A DNA stretch of 27,312 nucleotides from Akkermansiaceae bacterium UBA3385 (GCA_002358905.1 DEPT01000019.1:8778-36089); one strand, 5' to 3'; counted from the stretch's first letter, positions 1 through 7,304 are shown. Notes: a model not told the origin generated them from the letters alone. Made by a program: numbers and translations.

Positions 1-22
1 CGAATTACGAATTACGAATTAC
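1..22. repeat. Left 7-bp tandem array (three gaattac units) of a mobile-element-like unit
   Basis: Three perfect head-to-tail copies of gaattac follow a leading c, and the array may continue beyond the window edge. Its reverse complement matches bases 437-458 at 20 of 22 positions, so the two arrays form an inverted repeat around the four-helix-bundle gene. The ATG of that gene lies 8 nt after the array. Confidence 0.9.
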
Positions 23-30
23 AGGGTGTA

Positions 31-426
31 ATGACGGTTTTTGCTGGTTTTGGGCAAGAGATGATGGAGCGCACCCGTGCGTTCGCGTTGCGGGTATATA
101 GGCTCTGCGGTTCGTTGCCTAAAAATCCGGAAGCTTATCACATGCGTGACCAGCTTTTCCGGTGTGCCACATCTGTGGCTGCAAATTATCGTGCGGCTCT
201 TCGCGCTAAGTCAGATAGGGATTATTTGAATAAGTTGAAAATATGCGAGGAGGAATCCGATGAGTCGGGGTTCTGGATGGAAATGTTGGTCGCCTGTAAT
301 CTGGTGCCCATGAATAAGATCGAGTCGTTGATACGAGAGTCTGGAGAGTTGACTGCAATTATTACGGCGTCTTGTATTTCGAAGCGTCGCAATATGCGAA
401 AATCCGGCGGGCGTGAGCCCGCGTAA
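31..426 (+). CDS. Four-helix-bundle protein, 23S rRNA intervening-sequence (S23) family
   Basis: Small, largely helical protein of 131 residues. It belongs by eye to the four-helix-bundle/23S-IVS family, which also includes the Avd accessory proteins of diversity-generating retroelements. The diagnostic stretch is SVAANYRAALRAKSDRDYL (about residues 48-66), followed by an acidic helix with EEESDESGFWMEML. Family length is usually about 115-130, so the gene looks complete. A tetranucleotide aggg lies 4-7 nt before the ATG; most other genes here have no Shine-Dalgarno sequence. The last codons encode a gcgggc/gcccgc hairpin. The molecular function of free-standing members is unknown to me; RNA or nucleic-acid binding is an inference from relatives. 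The flanking inverted 7-bp arrays suggest the gene moved here as a unit. Confidence 0.85.
   Translation: MTVFAGFGQEMMERTRAFALRVYRLCGSLPKNPEAYHMRDQLFRCATSVAANYRAALRAKSDRDYLNKLKICEEESDESGFWMEMLVACNLVPMNKIESLIRESGELTAIITASCISKRRNMRKSGGREPA
407..422 (+). other. GC hairpin at the 3' end of the four-helix-bundle gene
   Basis: gcgggc (407-412), loop gtga, gcccgc (417-422): a perfect 6-bp stem inside the final codons, just before the stop codon and the right-hand repeat array. It could be an RNA structural end of the element or a weak terminator. The run that follows is only moderately T-rich. Confidence 0.5.
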
Positions 427-433
427 ATTTTAC

Positions 434-461
434 TTCGCAATTCGTAACTCGTAATTCGTAC
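434..461. repeat. Right 7-bp tandem array (four ttcgtaa-type units), inverted relative to the left array
   Basis: Four 7-bp units are visible: ttcgcaa (434-440), ttcgtaa (441-447), ctcgtaa (448-454) and ttcgtac (455-461). Positions 437-458 are complementary to the left array with two mismatches. The array starts 8 nt after the stop codon of the four-helix-bundle gene and ends 6 nt before the ATG of the next gene, so the element seems to sit directly in front of, and may replace the 5' region of, the membrane protease gene. Confidence 0.85.
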
Positions 462-467
462 TTTTGC

Positions 468-1166
468 ATGTCTGAGCAAAAACTGTTTCGCACTTATGTG
501 ATGCCTTTCGTGGTGTTTCTTGCGTTGAGCCTGCTGCTTTGGGTGGTAGAGGGGGCGTGGGCGTGGGAGCATCCCAGTGTGGGCTGGTATCGGCGTGCGC
601 CGGAGATGTGGATTTACCCTTTGCAAGTGCTGGTGTGCGGTGGGTATTTGTGGTATGTGCGGCGTGATGTGGAGTGGGACTGGAAACTTCACCCCTGCCT
701 GCTGGGTGTCTTGGCTGGTGTGGTGGGTATCGGTTTCTGGCTGGTGCCGTATGTGGCGGGTTGGCTTCCTGCGGAGGATGGGTTTGACCCTGCCGCCGTG
801 TTTGGTGATAATCAGCTGGCAATCGGGGTGGAATATGCATTTCGTTTTGCCCGGGCTGTGGTGATTGTGGCACTGGTGGAGGAGTTTTTCTGGCGTGGGT
901 ATCTGATGCGCTGGTGCATTGATCGCGATTTTCCTCAGAATGTGCCGCTGGGGCAGGGGAGCTGGCTGGGGTATGCCGTAGTGACGGTGGCGTTCATGCT
1001 GGTGCATCGTCCGGTGGATTACGCAGGAGCTTTAGTGTATGGTTCTCTGGCGTATGCGCTGGTGGTGTACACGAAACGGCTGACTCCTGTTATTGTGATG
1101 CATGCCGTGGCTAATCTTATCATGGGCATTTGTGCCATTAAACTGAATCTTCCTCACCTTTGGTAA
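468..1166 (+). CDS. CPBP-family (CAAX-type) intramembrane glutamic protease
   Basis: Polytopic inner-membrane protein of 232 residues with about six to seven hydrophobic segments. It carries the CPBP/Abi signatures: EEFFWRG with E138, E139 and R143, a second motif ending in H180 (FMLVH), and HAVAN with H212 and N216. These are the metal-site or catalytic residues of the Rce1-type glutamic proteases. The spelling EEFFWRGYLMR is closest to the CAAX-related proteins found with exosortase/PEP-CTERM systems, but no exosortase is visible in the window, so that link is only suggestive. The substrate is unknown. The ATG comes 6 nt after the right repeat array, with no Shine-Dalgarno sequence. The downstream sugar nucleotidyltransferase begins 5 nt after the stop, so the two genes are probably co-transcribed. 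Confidence 0.85.
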   Translation: MSEQKLFRTYVMPFVVFLALSLLLWVVEGAWAWEHPSVGWYRRAPEMWIYPLQVLVCGGYLWYVRRDVEWDWKLHPCLLGVLAGVVGIGFWLVPYVAGWLPAEDGFDPAAVFGDNQLAIGVEYAFRFARAVVIVALVEEFFWRGYLMRWCIDRDFPQNVPLGQGSWLGYAVVTVAFMLVHRPVDYAGALVYGSLAYALVVYTKRLTPVIVMHAVANLIMGICAIKLNLPHLW

Positions 1167-1171
1167 CTATC

Positions 1172-2053
1172 ATGCAAGCATTTATTCTTGGTGCCGGGCT
1201 CGGCACGCGTCTGGCGCCGCTCACGCATATACTTCCCAAACCGCTGATGCCGGTTTTTCAGAAGCCGCTTATTCAGCACACGATGGATCATTACATCCGC
1301 TGCGGTGTGTCGGAGTTTATGGTGAATATCTCTTGTCTGCCGCTCATGTGGGAGCGCGCGTTCCCTGAGCCGACCTATCGTGGTTGCCCTGTGAGTTTCA
1401 GCGAAGAGGAAACCCCGATGGATTCCGGCGGCGGGGTGAAGAAAATCATGCCCTGGGTGAAGTCGGGTGAGCCGCTGCTGGTGCATAATGGCGATATTCT
1501 GACCGATATCCCGGTGGCTGACCTGCTGGCAGAGCATAAGCGCCGTGGCAATATGGTGACACTTGCCCTCCGCAGTGTGGATGGTAAGCGCAATGTAGGT
1601 TTTGATGAGGAAAGCGGAGCCATCACCGATATGCGCTATGCGCTGGGGGTGAATCCGGGTACGCACCAGTTTGCCGGGGTGTATCTCATGGAGCCGGATG
1701 TGGCGGATTTGTTCCCGGAGGAGGATGTGTTCTCCATTGTCCCGGTGTGGCTGGAGCTTATCAAGCAGGGGAAGGTCGGCGGTGTGGTGTTCGACTGGGC
1801 CAACTGGCACGAAATCGGCTCCCCTTCTGGTTACATTGACACCATGATGGAGCTCACCTGCCGCGAGCGCATCCATTCCTCCGCCTGTATCTCTGCTGCG
1901 GCAGACTTGGGAGAGGATTGTGTGGTGGGGCAGGATGCTGTCATTCCCGCCGGCGTGGTGATGGATGATTGCATTGTGTGGCCCCGCACCCACGTGGCCC
2001 CCGGCACCTACCGCCGCTGCATTCTTACTCCCCGCATCACCGTGCAGGGGTAA
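1172..2053 (+). CDS. Sugar-1-phosphate nucleotidyltransferase (MurU / mannose-1-P guanylyltransferase-like)
   Basis: Cytoplasmic enzyme of 293 residues predicted to make an NDP-sugar from NTP and sugar-1-phosphate. The N-terminus has the signature GAGLGTRLAPLT (residues 7-18) followed by PKPLMPV. The sugar/metal region includes DSGGG (84-88) and NGD (106-108), and WHEIGSPSGYI lies near 212-222. The C-terminal ~65 residues show irregular hexapeptide-like spacing ending in APGTYRRCIL, suggesting a short left-handed helix as in GDP-mannose pyrophosphorylases. The exact sugar (MurNAc, mannose or heptose) cannot be told. I chose ATG 1172 over an in-frame TTG at 1160: the TTG overlaps the upstream stop and would add residues before the usual start of the Rossmann strand. 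Confidence 0.85.
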   Translation: MQAFILGAGLGTRLAPLTHILPKPLMPVFQKPLIQHTMDHYIRCGVSEFMVNISCLPLMWERAFPEPTYRGCPVSFSEEETPMDSGGGVKKIMPWVKSGEPLLVHNGDILTDIPVADLLAEHKRRGNMVTLALRSVDGKRNVGFDEESGAITDMRYALGVNPGTHQFAGVYLMEPDVADLFPEEDVFSIVPVWLELIKQGKVGGVVFDWANWHEIGSPSGYIDTMMELTCRERIHSSACISAAADLGEDCVVGQDAVIPAGVVMDDCIVWPRTHVAPGTYRRCILTPRITVQG

Positions 2054-2060
2054 AATCGGC

Positions 2061-2089
2061 TTTACACAAAGTCGTTTTTTCTTTACAAT
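2061..2089 (+). promoter_or_regulatory. Promoter of the glycosyltransferase gene
   Basis: TTTACA (2061-2066), 17-nt spacer, TACAAT (2084-2089). Predicted transcription start near 2096, leaving only about 7 nt before the ATG at 2104. The site lies in the 50-nt gap after the nucleotidyltransferase, so the glycosyltransferase has its own promoter. Confidence 0.7.
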
Positions 2090-2103
2090 GAGTCCACCTG
2101 GTT

Positions 2104-3063
2104 ATGAATAACGAAAAATTGCCTCTCTTGTATATTGTGATGCCTTGTTATAACGAGGAGCAGGGATTGGAGGAGACCATAGCCACAGTTAAGGACAAGC
2201 TGGAGCGTTTGGAGATGGAGGGACGTGTAGCTGCGGGTAGCGCTATGCTTTTTGCTGATGATGGTTCCGCGGATGATACATGGAAAATGATTGCGTCCGC
2301 ACACCGCATGTCCCCGGAGCGTGTGAAGGCTGTTCGCCTGGCTGGTAACAGGGGGAAGGAATATGCGATGTGGGCAGGGGTTATGGCTGCAAGGAGATAT
2401 GCAGACGCGGTGGTAACCATGGATGCAGATTTACAGTTCGATTTGGAAGCTTTGGATGAGTTTCTCTCCTTGCATATCCAAGGATATGACCTGGTATATG
2501 GATTGAAAAAGAATAGAGGCAGGGAAGCTTTTTACAAGAAGTGGTCTGCCGGCATGTTTTATGCCCTGATGGGGTGGTTGGGTGCGCCTGTGATTCCGAA
2601 CCATTCTGATTACACCTTGATGAGTAAGCAGGTTTGTGAGGCTTTGTCTGAGTACGGTGAATCCAATCTGATGTTCCGTGCATTGGTGAAATCTCTCGGC
2701 TTTAAGCAATGCCCCTGTTATTTTGAGGTTAAGGATCGAATGAATGGCGCCAGTAAGTTTTCGGCTCGTCAGTTAATCAATCTGGGAATGGATGCCATGA
2801 CTTCGTTTTCTGTGGTGCCTCTGCGGTTAATTGGTTGTCTGGGCTGGCTTGTCTTTATTGTCGGGGTAGCACTGATGGTATGGACGTGCGTTGATGTATT
2901 CCTGGGCAACCCTCCCAGCGGCTATGCAACGCTCCTTTGCAGTATGTGGTTTCTTGGTGGTCTTGGCATGATATGTCTGGCTGTGATGGGCGAATACATG
3001 GGAAAAATGTATATGGAAACCAAGAAGCGCCCGAGATATTACATTTCTGAGGAGTTATCTTAA
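2104..3063 (+). CDS. Family 2 glycosyltransferase, polyprenyl-phosphate (GtrB/ArnC/DPM1-like) type
   Basis: Membrane-anchored GT-A enzyme of 319 residues. The N-terminal domain begins with IVMPCYNEEQGL, has ADDGSADDTW (51-60), and contains the DxD-type metal motif as DADLQ (107-111). Two C-terminal transmembrane helices (about 239-265 and 273-297) lead into GEYMGKMYMETKKRPRYYI, the usual ending of GtrB/DPM1-like proteins, which transfer a sugar from an NDP-sugar onto undecaprenyl phosphate at the cytoplasmic face. The neighbouring nucleotidyltransferase could supply the donor; this is an inference from position. The sugar is unknown. ATG 2104 fits the promoter; there is no Shine-Dalgarno sequence. 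Confidence 0.9.
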   Translation: MNNEKLPLLYIVMPCYNEEQGLEETIATVKDKLERLEMEGRVAAGSAMLFADDGSADDTWKMIASAHRMSPERVKAVRLAGNRGKEYAMWAGVMAARRYADAVVTMDADLQFDLEALDEFLSLHIQGYDLVYGLKKNRGREAFYKKWSAGMFYALMGWLGAPVIPNHSDYTLMSKQVCEALSEYGESNLMFRALVKSLGFKQCPCYFEVKDRMNGASKFSARQLINLGMDAMTSFSVVPLRLIGCLGWLVFIVGVALMVWTCVDVFLGNPPSGYATLLCSMWFLGGLGMICLAVMGEYMGKMYMETKKRPRYYISEELS

Positions 3064-3181
3064 ATTAGCATTTAGTGGGGACGTTTTTTGACGCAGTGCC
3101 GTTTTTTCAGGATGCCTCTCAGCTGAGACTTCAAAAAATGCCTTTTTTGACAGTTTTTTGCTTTTCTTGGCGTGTTGGGTG

Positions 3182-3190
3182 TGGTAGAAT
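3182..3190 (+). promoter_or_regulatory. Candidate extended -10 promoter of the mmd operon
   Basis: TGG directly followed by TAGAAT (TGn plus -10, 3182-3190), with no convincing -35. Predicted start near 3197 would give a leader of about 59 nt before mmdA, unlike the very short leaders elsewhere. The 192-nt gap (3064-3255) also holds a 12-bp palindrome tctcagctgaga (3117-3128), a repeated ctctcagct (3116-3124 and 3213-3221), and an A/T inverted repeat tcaaaaaa/ttttttga (3131-3150). Confidence 0.4.
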
Positions 3191-3255
3191 CCGGCAACGT
3201 AGGTGGACTGTACTCTCAGCTCACGATGTAGGAAATATTTTACCGATTTACTATT

Positions 3256-4821
3256 ATGGCAATAGACCCCAGACTTCTTGAGGAGCTTGAGCAGCGCCAG
3301 AAGAAGATTAAGTATGCTGCTACGCAGGAAAAGTATGATGCTCGCCATGCTAAGGGCGACTGGACGGCCCGTGAGCGCATAGCTACACTGTTCGATAGCG
3401 GTTCTTTCACCGAAATCGGCATGCACACCAAGCACCATTGCAGCAACTTCGGTATGCTGAAGAAGGATATTCCCGGTGATGGTATAGTAACGGGCTTTGG
3501 CCTGGTGAATGGCCGTCCGGTGGCTGCCACTGCGGCTGATTTCCTGGCGCAGGGCGGTTCCCTGGGGTATATGCATGCTCAGAAAATTTGTGATGCCCAG
3601 CAGTATGCACTGAAGGCAGGTATGCCCATCATTCAGATTAATGACTCTGGTGGCGCTCGACTGCAGGAAGGTGTGGATTCCCTGACCGGCTTCGCCAATG
3701 TATTCTACAACAACGTTGCAGCCAGCGGTGTGGTGCCGCAGATATCACTGATTCTCGGACCCTGCGCCGGTGGCGCAGCCTATTCCCCGGCTCTTACAGA
3801 CTTCATCATCATCCGCAAGGGTGGTGCAGCCGGCATGTACATCACCGGCCCGAAGGTGATTGAGCAGGTGACCTATGAGAAGTGCACTATGGAGGAAATC
3901 GGCGGTGCCGCCGTGCATTCTTCTGTTTCCGGCAATGCTCATTTCGTGGCAGAGACGGATGACCACGCCATCTCCATTGCCAAGCAGTTGCTGACCTATT
4001 TGCCCTCCAATAACGCTCAGGAGCCCCCTCATGATTTGAGTCAGCCGCTCGATATTGCTCCGCAGGAGGGTATGAATGATATCATTCCCGACAATAACAA
4101 CACCCCGCTTGACGTGCAGAAGGTGATTGCCCGCCTGGTGGATGAAGGTAGCTTCATGGAGGTGCATGCCAACTTTGCCGGTAATGTGGTGGTGGGCTTC
4201 GGCCGTATCTGTGGTGTGGTTGTGGGTATCATTGCCAACCAGCCTGCCGTCAAGGCCGGTTGCCTGGATATTGACGCTTCCGACAAGGCTGCCCGCTTCA
4301 TCCGTTGCTGCGATGCCTTCAACATTCCGCTGGTGAGCCTGGTGGATGTGCCCGGCTTCCTGCCCGGCAAGCAGCAGGAACGCGGTGGTATTATCCGCCA
4401 CGGTGCCAAGATGATTTACGCCTACTCCTCTGCCACCGTGCCCAAGGTGACTCTCATTATGCGCAAGGCATACGGAGGCGCCTATATCGCCATGTGCAGC
4501 AAGGGACTGGGTGCTGATGCCGTGTTTGCATGGCCCTGCGCTGAAATCGCCGTGATGGGTGCTGCTGGTGCAGTGCAGATTCTGTACGGGCGTGAGCTGA
4601 AGGCCATTGAGGACGATGCAGCCCGCGCTGCCCGCCAGACAGAGCTGGTGAGCGAATACGAGCAGGCATTCTCCAACCCTTATGCTGCCGCAGCCTCCGA
4701 CCAGGTGACCGATATCATTGACCCGAAGGAGTCTCGTGCCCGCATTGCGCTTACCCTGCGCACTCTGCTCAGCAAGCGCGAGCAGCACCCCGCCAAGAAG
4801 CACGGCAACATGCCGCTGTAA
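3256..4821 (+). CDS. mmdA: Methylmalonyl-CoA decarboxylase alpha subunit (carboxyltransferase)
   Basis: Cytoplasmic carboxyltransferase of 521 residues, the usual length for acyl-CoA carboxylase beta/MmdA proteins. It moves the carboxyl group of methylmalonyl-CoA (or a similar acyl-CoA) to the biotin carrier. Two crotonase-like halves are visible: an N-terminal half with SGGARLQEGV (131-140) and GPCAGGAAYSPALTDFI (168-184), and a C-terminal half with VPGFLPG and KAYGGAYIAMCSKGLGAD. The following three genes encode the small membrane subunit, the biotin carrier and the Na+-pump subunit, so the complex is a Na+-translocating decarboxylase rather than an ATP-driven carboxylase; no biotin carboxylase gene is present. 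Substrate choice (methylmalonyl-CoA) is inferred from the MmdA-like sequence and gene order. No Shine-Dalgarno sequence precedes ATG 3256. Confidence 0.92.
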   Translation: MAIDPRLLEELEQRQKKIKYAATQEKYDARHAKGDWTARERIATLFDSGSFTEIGMHTKHHCSNFGMLKKDIPGDGIVTGFGLVNGRPVAATAADFLAQGGSLGYMHAQKICDAQQYALKAGMPIIQINDSGGARLQEGVDSLTGFANVFYNNVAASGVVPQISLILGPCAGGAAYSPALTDFIIIRKGGAAGMYITGPKVIEQVTYEKCTMEEIGGAAVHSSVSGNAHFVAETDDHAISIAKQLLTYLPSNNAQEPPHDLSQPLDIAPQEGMNDIIPDNNNTPLDVQKVIARLVDEGSFMEVHANFAGNVVVGFGRICGVVVGIIANQPAVKAGCLDIDASDKAARFIRCCDAFNIPLVSLVDVPGFLPGKQQERGGIIRHGAKMIYAYSSATVPKVTLIMRKAYGGAYIAMCSKGLGADAVFAWPCAEIAVMGAAGAVQILYGRELKAIEDDAARAARQTELVSEYEQAFSNPYAAAASDQVTDIIDPKESRARIALTLRTLLSKREQHPAKKHGNMPL

Positions 4822-4849
4822 ATAATACATTTCACAAACCCAAATAACA

Positions 4850-5281
4850 ATGACAATAGCACAGACACTCGCTGCACTCGATATGGATGCCGTAGTCTAC
4901 CAGATTACCGGCATGTGTGTGGTGGTTACCTGTCTCGTGTTCCTGGCCGTCATTCTGACGATATCAGGAGCCGTGGCTCAGCGTCTGGATGCTAAGCGCA
5001 AGGCACAGGCCGAGGCTGCCAAGGCAGCCATGGCCCCGGCCCCGGTGGCTGCTCCCGTGGCAGTGGCTCCGGAGCTGGCACCTGCACAGGTGGCCGCCAT
5101 TGCCGCTGGTATCTACGATGCTGCGCAGAGCAGCATAACACCGCAGGTCGTTGCCGCCATTGCTGCCGCCGTCAAGGTGACCGTTGGCAATGAGGCACGT
5201 ATTCTAGACATCAAGCCGGTTGATACTGCCTACGGGCAGGGTGGCCGCGCTGCCGCTATGAACAACTCTCCCGTGCGCTGA
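4850..5281 (+). CDS. mmdD: Na+-pump decarboxylase small membrane subunit (OadG/MmdD-like)
   Basis: Protein of 143 residues with one transmembrane helix (about residues 20-42, GMCVVVTCLVFLAVILTISG) followed by a basic/charged stretch, an Ala/Pro-rich linker (about 55-80), and a short conserved-looking C-terminal part. This matches the layout of OadG/MmdD subunits, which hold the carboxyltransferase and the pump together at the inner membrane. The C-terminal part, with two AAIAA-type helices and KVTVGNEARI, resembles the pump-associated tail in Bacteroidota and Verrucomicrobiota. The gene starts 28 nt after mmdA and has an A-rich 5' side without a Shine-Dalgarno sequence. Identity rests on gene order plus architecture; the sequence itself is poorly conserved. 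Confidence 0.8.
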   Translation: MTIAQTLAALDMDAVVYQITGMCVVVTCLVFLAVILTISGAVAQRLDAKRKAQAEAAKAAMAPAPVAAPVAVAPELAPAQVAAIAAGIYDAAQSSITPQVVAAIAAAVKVTVGNEARILDIKPVDTAYGQGGRAAAMNNSPVR

Positions 5282-5345
5282 TTATACCCCGCACACCTCC
5301 TCTGTAACACAAACTTCAAACAAAACACAAATAGAAAAAAACAAT

Positions 5346-5744
5346 ATGAAACAGCTCCGTATTACTGTTGCCGGTCAGACCTTTGATGTAACTGTTGAAA
5401 CTGTTGGTGGCACCGCTCCCGTGGCCGCTGCTCCCGCCCCCGCTCCTGTGGCTGCTCCCGTGGTGGCAGCACCCGTTGCAGTTCCTGCTCCTGTGGCCGC
5501 TCCTGCTCCCGCAGCTGCTCCTGCCGGTTCCGGCACCCCCATTCCCAGCCCGCTGGCTGCCAAGGTGGTATCTCTCGACGTGCAGCCCGGCGCCGCCGTG
5601 AAGGAAGGCGACCAGGTGATGACCGTTGAGGCCATGAAGATGAACACCGTGATTTATGCTCCCGCCAACGGCACCGTGACCAGCTTTGCTGTGAAGCCCG
5701 GCGACACCGTGACGGAAGGTCAGACTCTGGCTTACATCGGTTAA
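5346..5744 (+). CDS. mmdC: Biotin carboxyl carrier subunit of the decarboxylase
   Basis: Biotin carrier of 132 residues. An N-terminal ~25-residue strand-rich piece (MKQLRITVAGQTFDVTVETV) is followed by a long Ala/Pro/Val linker (about 27-60) and then a biotinyl domain (about 65-132). The biotinylation motif is VEAMKMN, with the modified lysine between the two methionines at about residue 99. The swinging arm carries CO2 from the alpha subunit to the membrane subunit. The gene lies 64 nt after mmdD, behind an A-rich stretch without a Shine-Dalgarno sequence. Confidence 0.93.
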   Translation: MKQLRITVAGQTFDVTVETVGGTAPVAAAPAPAPVAAPVVAAPVAVPAPVAAPAPAAAPAGSGTPIPSPLAAKVVSLDVQPGAAVKEGDQVMTVEAMKMNTVIYAPANGTVTSFAVKPGDTVTEGQTLAYIG

Positions 5745-5748
5745 GTAT

Positions 5749-5813
5749 ATATCTGCAGGCTCTGCTCCTCCGTGGTGCAGAGGTAGTGTATAAATAACGC
5801 ATTATACAGATAT
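5749..5813 (+). promoter_or_regulatory. Possible RNA structure over the mmdB start codon
   Basis: In the mmdC-mmdB gap, atatctg (5749-5755) is complementary to cagatat (5807-5813), which includes the first two bases of the mmdB ATG. Inside lies a second stem, ctctgc (5760-5765) with gcagag (5777-5782). Together they would fold the start codon into a stem, a plausible translational control or processing element. Not tested thermodynamically. Confidence 0.35.
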
Positions 5814-7233
5814 GCAAGAACTTTTCGATTCCTTCGCGAGCTTCATCTCCGGCATGGGTATCTACCAGATGACCTGGCAGATGTACGTGATGTGGGGTGT
5901 TGTGGCAGTGATGCTGTATCTGGGTGTGGTGAAGCAGTTTGAACCGCTGCTCATGGTGCCGATTGCATTCGGTGCCCTTATCGCCAATATCCCTGATAAC
6001 GGCATGGTCATTACCCAGGCTCAGCGTGAGGTTGTTGCCATAGAAGAAGGCAAGGTGACCCGCTCCACTATGCAGGACGTGGGTTTCATCCAGCTGGAAC
6101 TGGCTCCGTTTGAGGACGCCGGTGTCAGCAAGCAGAGCACCGAGGGTGTTGACCCTGCTCAGGCTGCTGAGTACACCGCCGCTATGGATGCTCCCATGAC
6201 CGTCAAGGATGCTGTGGATCCGGAAACAGGCAAGGTGCAGAAGGGTAAGCTGGTTGTGAGTGGCCAGACTCCGCAGAAGTACCTGCTTGTGAAGCCCCAC
6301 GGTGGCTTGTTCGACTGGCTTGGCCTGGGTATCAAGTGTGAGATTTTCCCCGCTCTTATCTTCATGGGCGTGGGTGCTCTCACCGACTTCGGCCCGCTGC
6401 TGGCATCTCCCAAGTCTCTGCTGCTGGGTGCTGCTGCCCAGGGTGGTGTGGCTTTCACCTTCCTCTGCGCAGTGGGGCTCGGCTTCACCAAGGGGCAGGC
6501 TGCAGCTATCGGTATCATCGGTGGTGCTGACGGTCCAACCTCCATTTTCCTGGCCAGCAAGATGGCTCCCGAGCTGCTCGGCGCTATCGCAGTGGCAGCC
6601 TACACCTACATGGCGCTGGTGCCGCTGATTCAGCCGCCGTTTATGAAGCTTTGCACCACGGAAGCCCAGCGCAAGATCAAGATGAAGAGTCTGCGCCAGG
6701 TATCCAAGGGCGAGAAGCTGTTCTTCTGCTTCGTGGTGACGCTGACCACCATTCTGCTCTGCCCGGATGCAGCCCCGCTGCTGGGCATGCTGATGCTGGG
6801 TAACTTCCTGCGCGAATGCCAGGTGACCGAGCGTCTTGTGAACTGCGCTCAGAACGAGCTCATGAACATCACCACCATTCTTCTGGGTGTGTCTGTGGGT
6901 CTCACCATGCAGGGTGCCCGTTTCCTCCAGCAGGAAACCCTCCTCATCATCCTTCTGGGTGTGGTGGCTTTCGCAGTGGCCACGATTTGTGGTCTGCTTT
7001 GCGCTCAGCTCATGAACCTGGTTCCCGGCTGGCGCAAGAACCCCATCAATCCCCTCATCGGTTCCGCTGGTGTATCCGCCGTGCCGATGGCTGCCCGTGT
7101 GTCCCATAATGTGGGTCAGCAGGCTGATCGCTCCAACTTCCTGCTCATGCATGCCATGGGCCCGAATGTGGCAGGTGTGATTGGTACCGCTGTGATTGCC
7201 GGTTACTACATCACGACATTGAGCGGTCATTAA
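5812..7233 (+). CDS. mmdB: Na+-translocating decarboxylase beta subunit (OadB/MmdB family)
   Basis: Integral membrane pump subunit of 473 residues that decarboxylates carboxybiotin and exports Na+. It contains GGADGPTSIFLASKMAPEL (237-255); D240 corresponds to the essential aspartate of OadB region IIIa. The C-terminal NPLIGSAGVSAVPMAARVSH is the second Na+-binding region. Usual length is about 375-435 residues. The excess is explained by an insertion of roughly 100 residues (about 63-162) between the first membrane block (ending ALIANIPDNG) and GGLFDWLGLGIK. The insertion is hydrophilic, with QREVVAIEEG, a DAVDPETGKVQKGK turn and several beta-like stretches, so it is probably a soluble domain. 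The gene ends the operon and is followed by a strong hairpin. Confidence 0.92.
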   Translation: MQELFDSFASFISGMGIYQMTWQMYVMWGVVAVMLYLGVVKQFEPLLMVPIAFGALIANIPDNGMVITQAQREVVAIEEGKVTRSTMQDVGFIQLELAPFEDAGVSKQSTEGVDPAQAAEYTAAMDAPMTVKDAVDPETGKVQKGKLVVSGQTPQKYLLVKPHGGLFDWLGLGIKCEIFPALIFMGVGALTDFGPLLASPKSLLLGAAAQGGVAFTFLCAVGLGFTKGQAAAIGIIGGADGPTSIFLASKMAPELLGAIAVAAYTYMALVPLIQPPFMKLCTTEAQRKIKMKSLRQVSKGEKLFFCFVVTLTTILLCPDAAPLLGMLMLGNFLRECQVTERLVNCAQNELMNITTILLGVSVGLTMQGARFLQQETLLIILLGVVAFAVATICGLLCAQLMNLVPGWRKNPINPLIGSAGVSAVPMAARVSHNVGQQADRSNFLLMHAMGPNVAGVIGTAVIAGYYITTLSGH

Positions 7234-7254
7234 TAACTGATTGCAAATTAAAAT

Positions 7255-7295
7255 GAAACAGGGCTTGCGGTGTATGTTGCTGCAAGCCCTGTTTC
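7255..7295 (+). terminator. Terminator of the mmd operon
   Basis: Perfect 14-bp stem: gaaacagggcttgc (7255-7268) pairs with gcaagccctgtttc (7282-7295) across a 13-nt loop. It is followed by gtttg, a short T-tract. It lies 21 nt after the mmdB stop and only 9 nt before the -35 of the next promoter. Confidence 0.85.
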
Positions 7296-7304
7296 GTTTG
7301 CCAC

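Noticed and set aside
1..461. Diversity-generating retroelement (Avd-like protein)
   Set aside because: The protein family overlaps Avd, but no reverse transcriptase, template repeat or variable repeat is visible.
2088..2111. Short reading frame starting at ATG 2088 ahead of the glycosyltransferase
   Set aside because: Only seven codons, its ATG overlaps the -10 box, and it is out of frame with the gene.
468..3063. Exosortase / PEP-CTERM locus
   Set aside because: The CAAX-type protease resembles those found in such loci, but no exosortase or PEP-CTERM protein is present.
3256..4821. Propionyl-CoA carboxylase (ATP-dependent) instead of a decarboxylase
   Set aside because: No biotin carboxylase subunit is present, and the operon contains the Na+-pump subunits OadG-like and OadB-like.
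3745..4830. Open frame of 361 codons antisense to mmdA
   Set aside because: Shadow of the codon-biased mmdA gene, with no recognisable domain or promoter.
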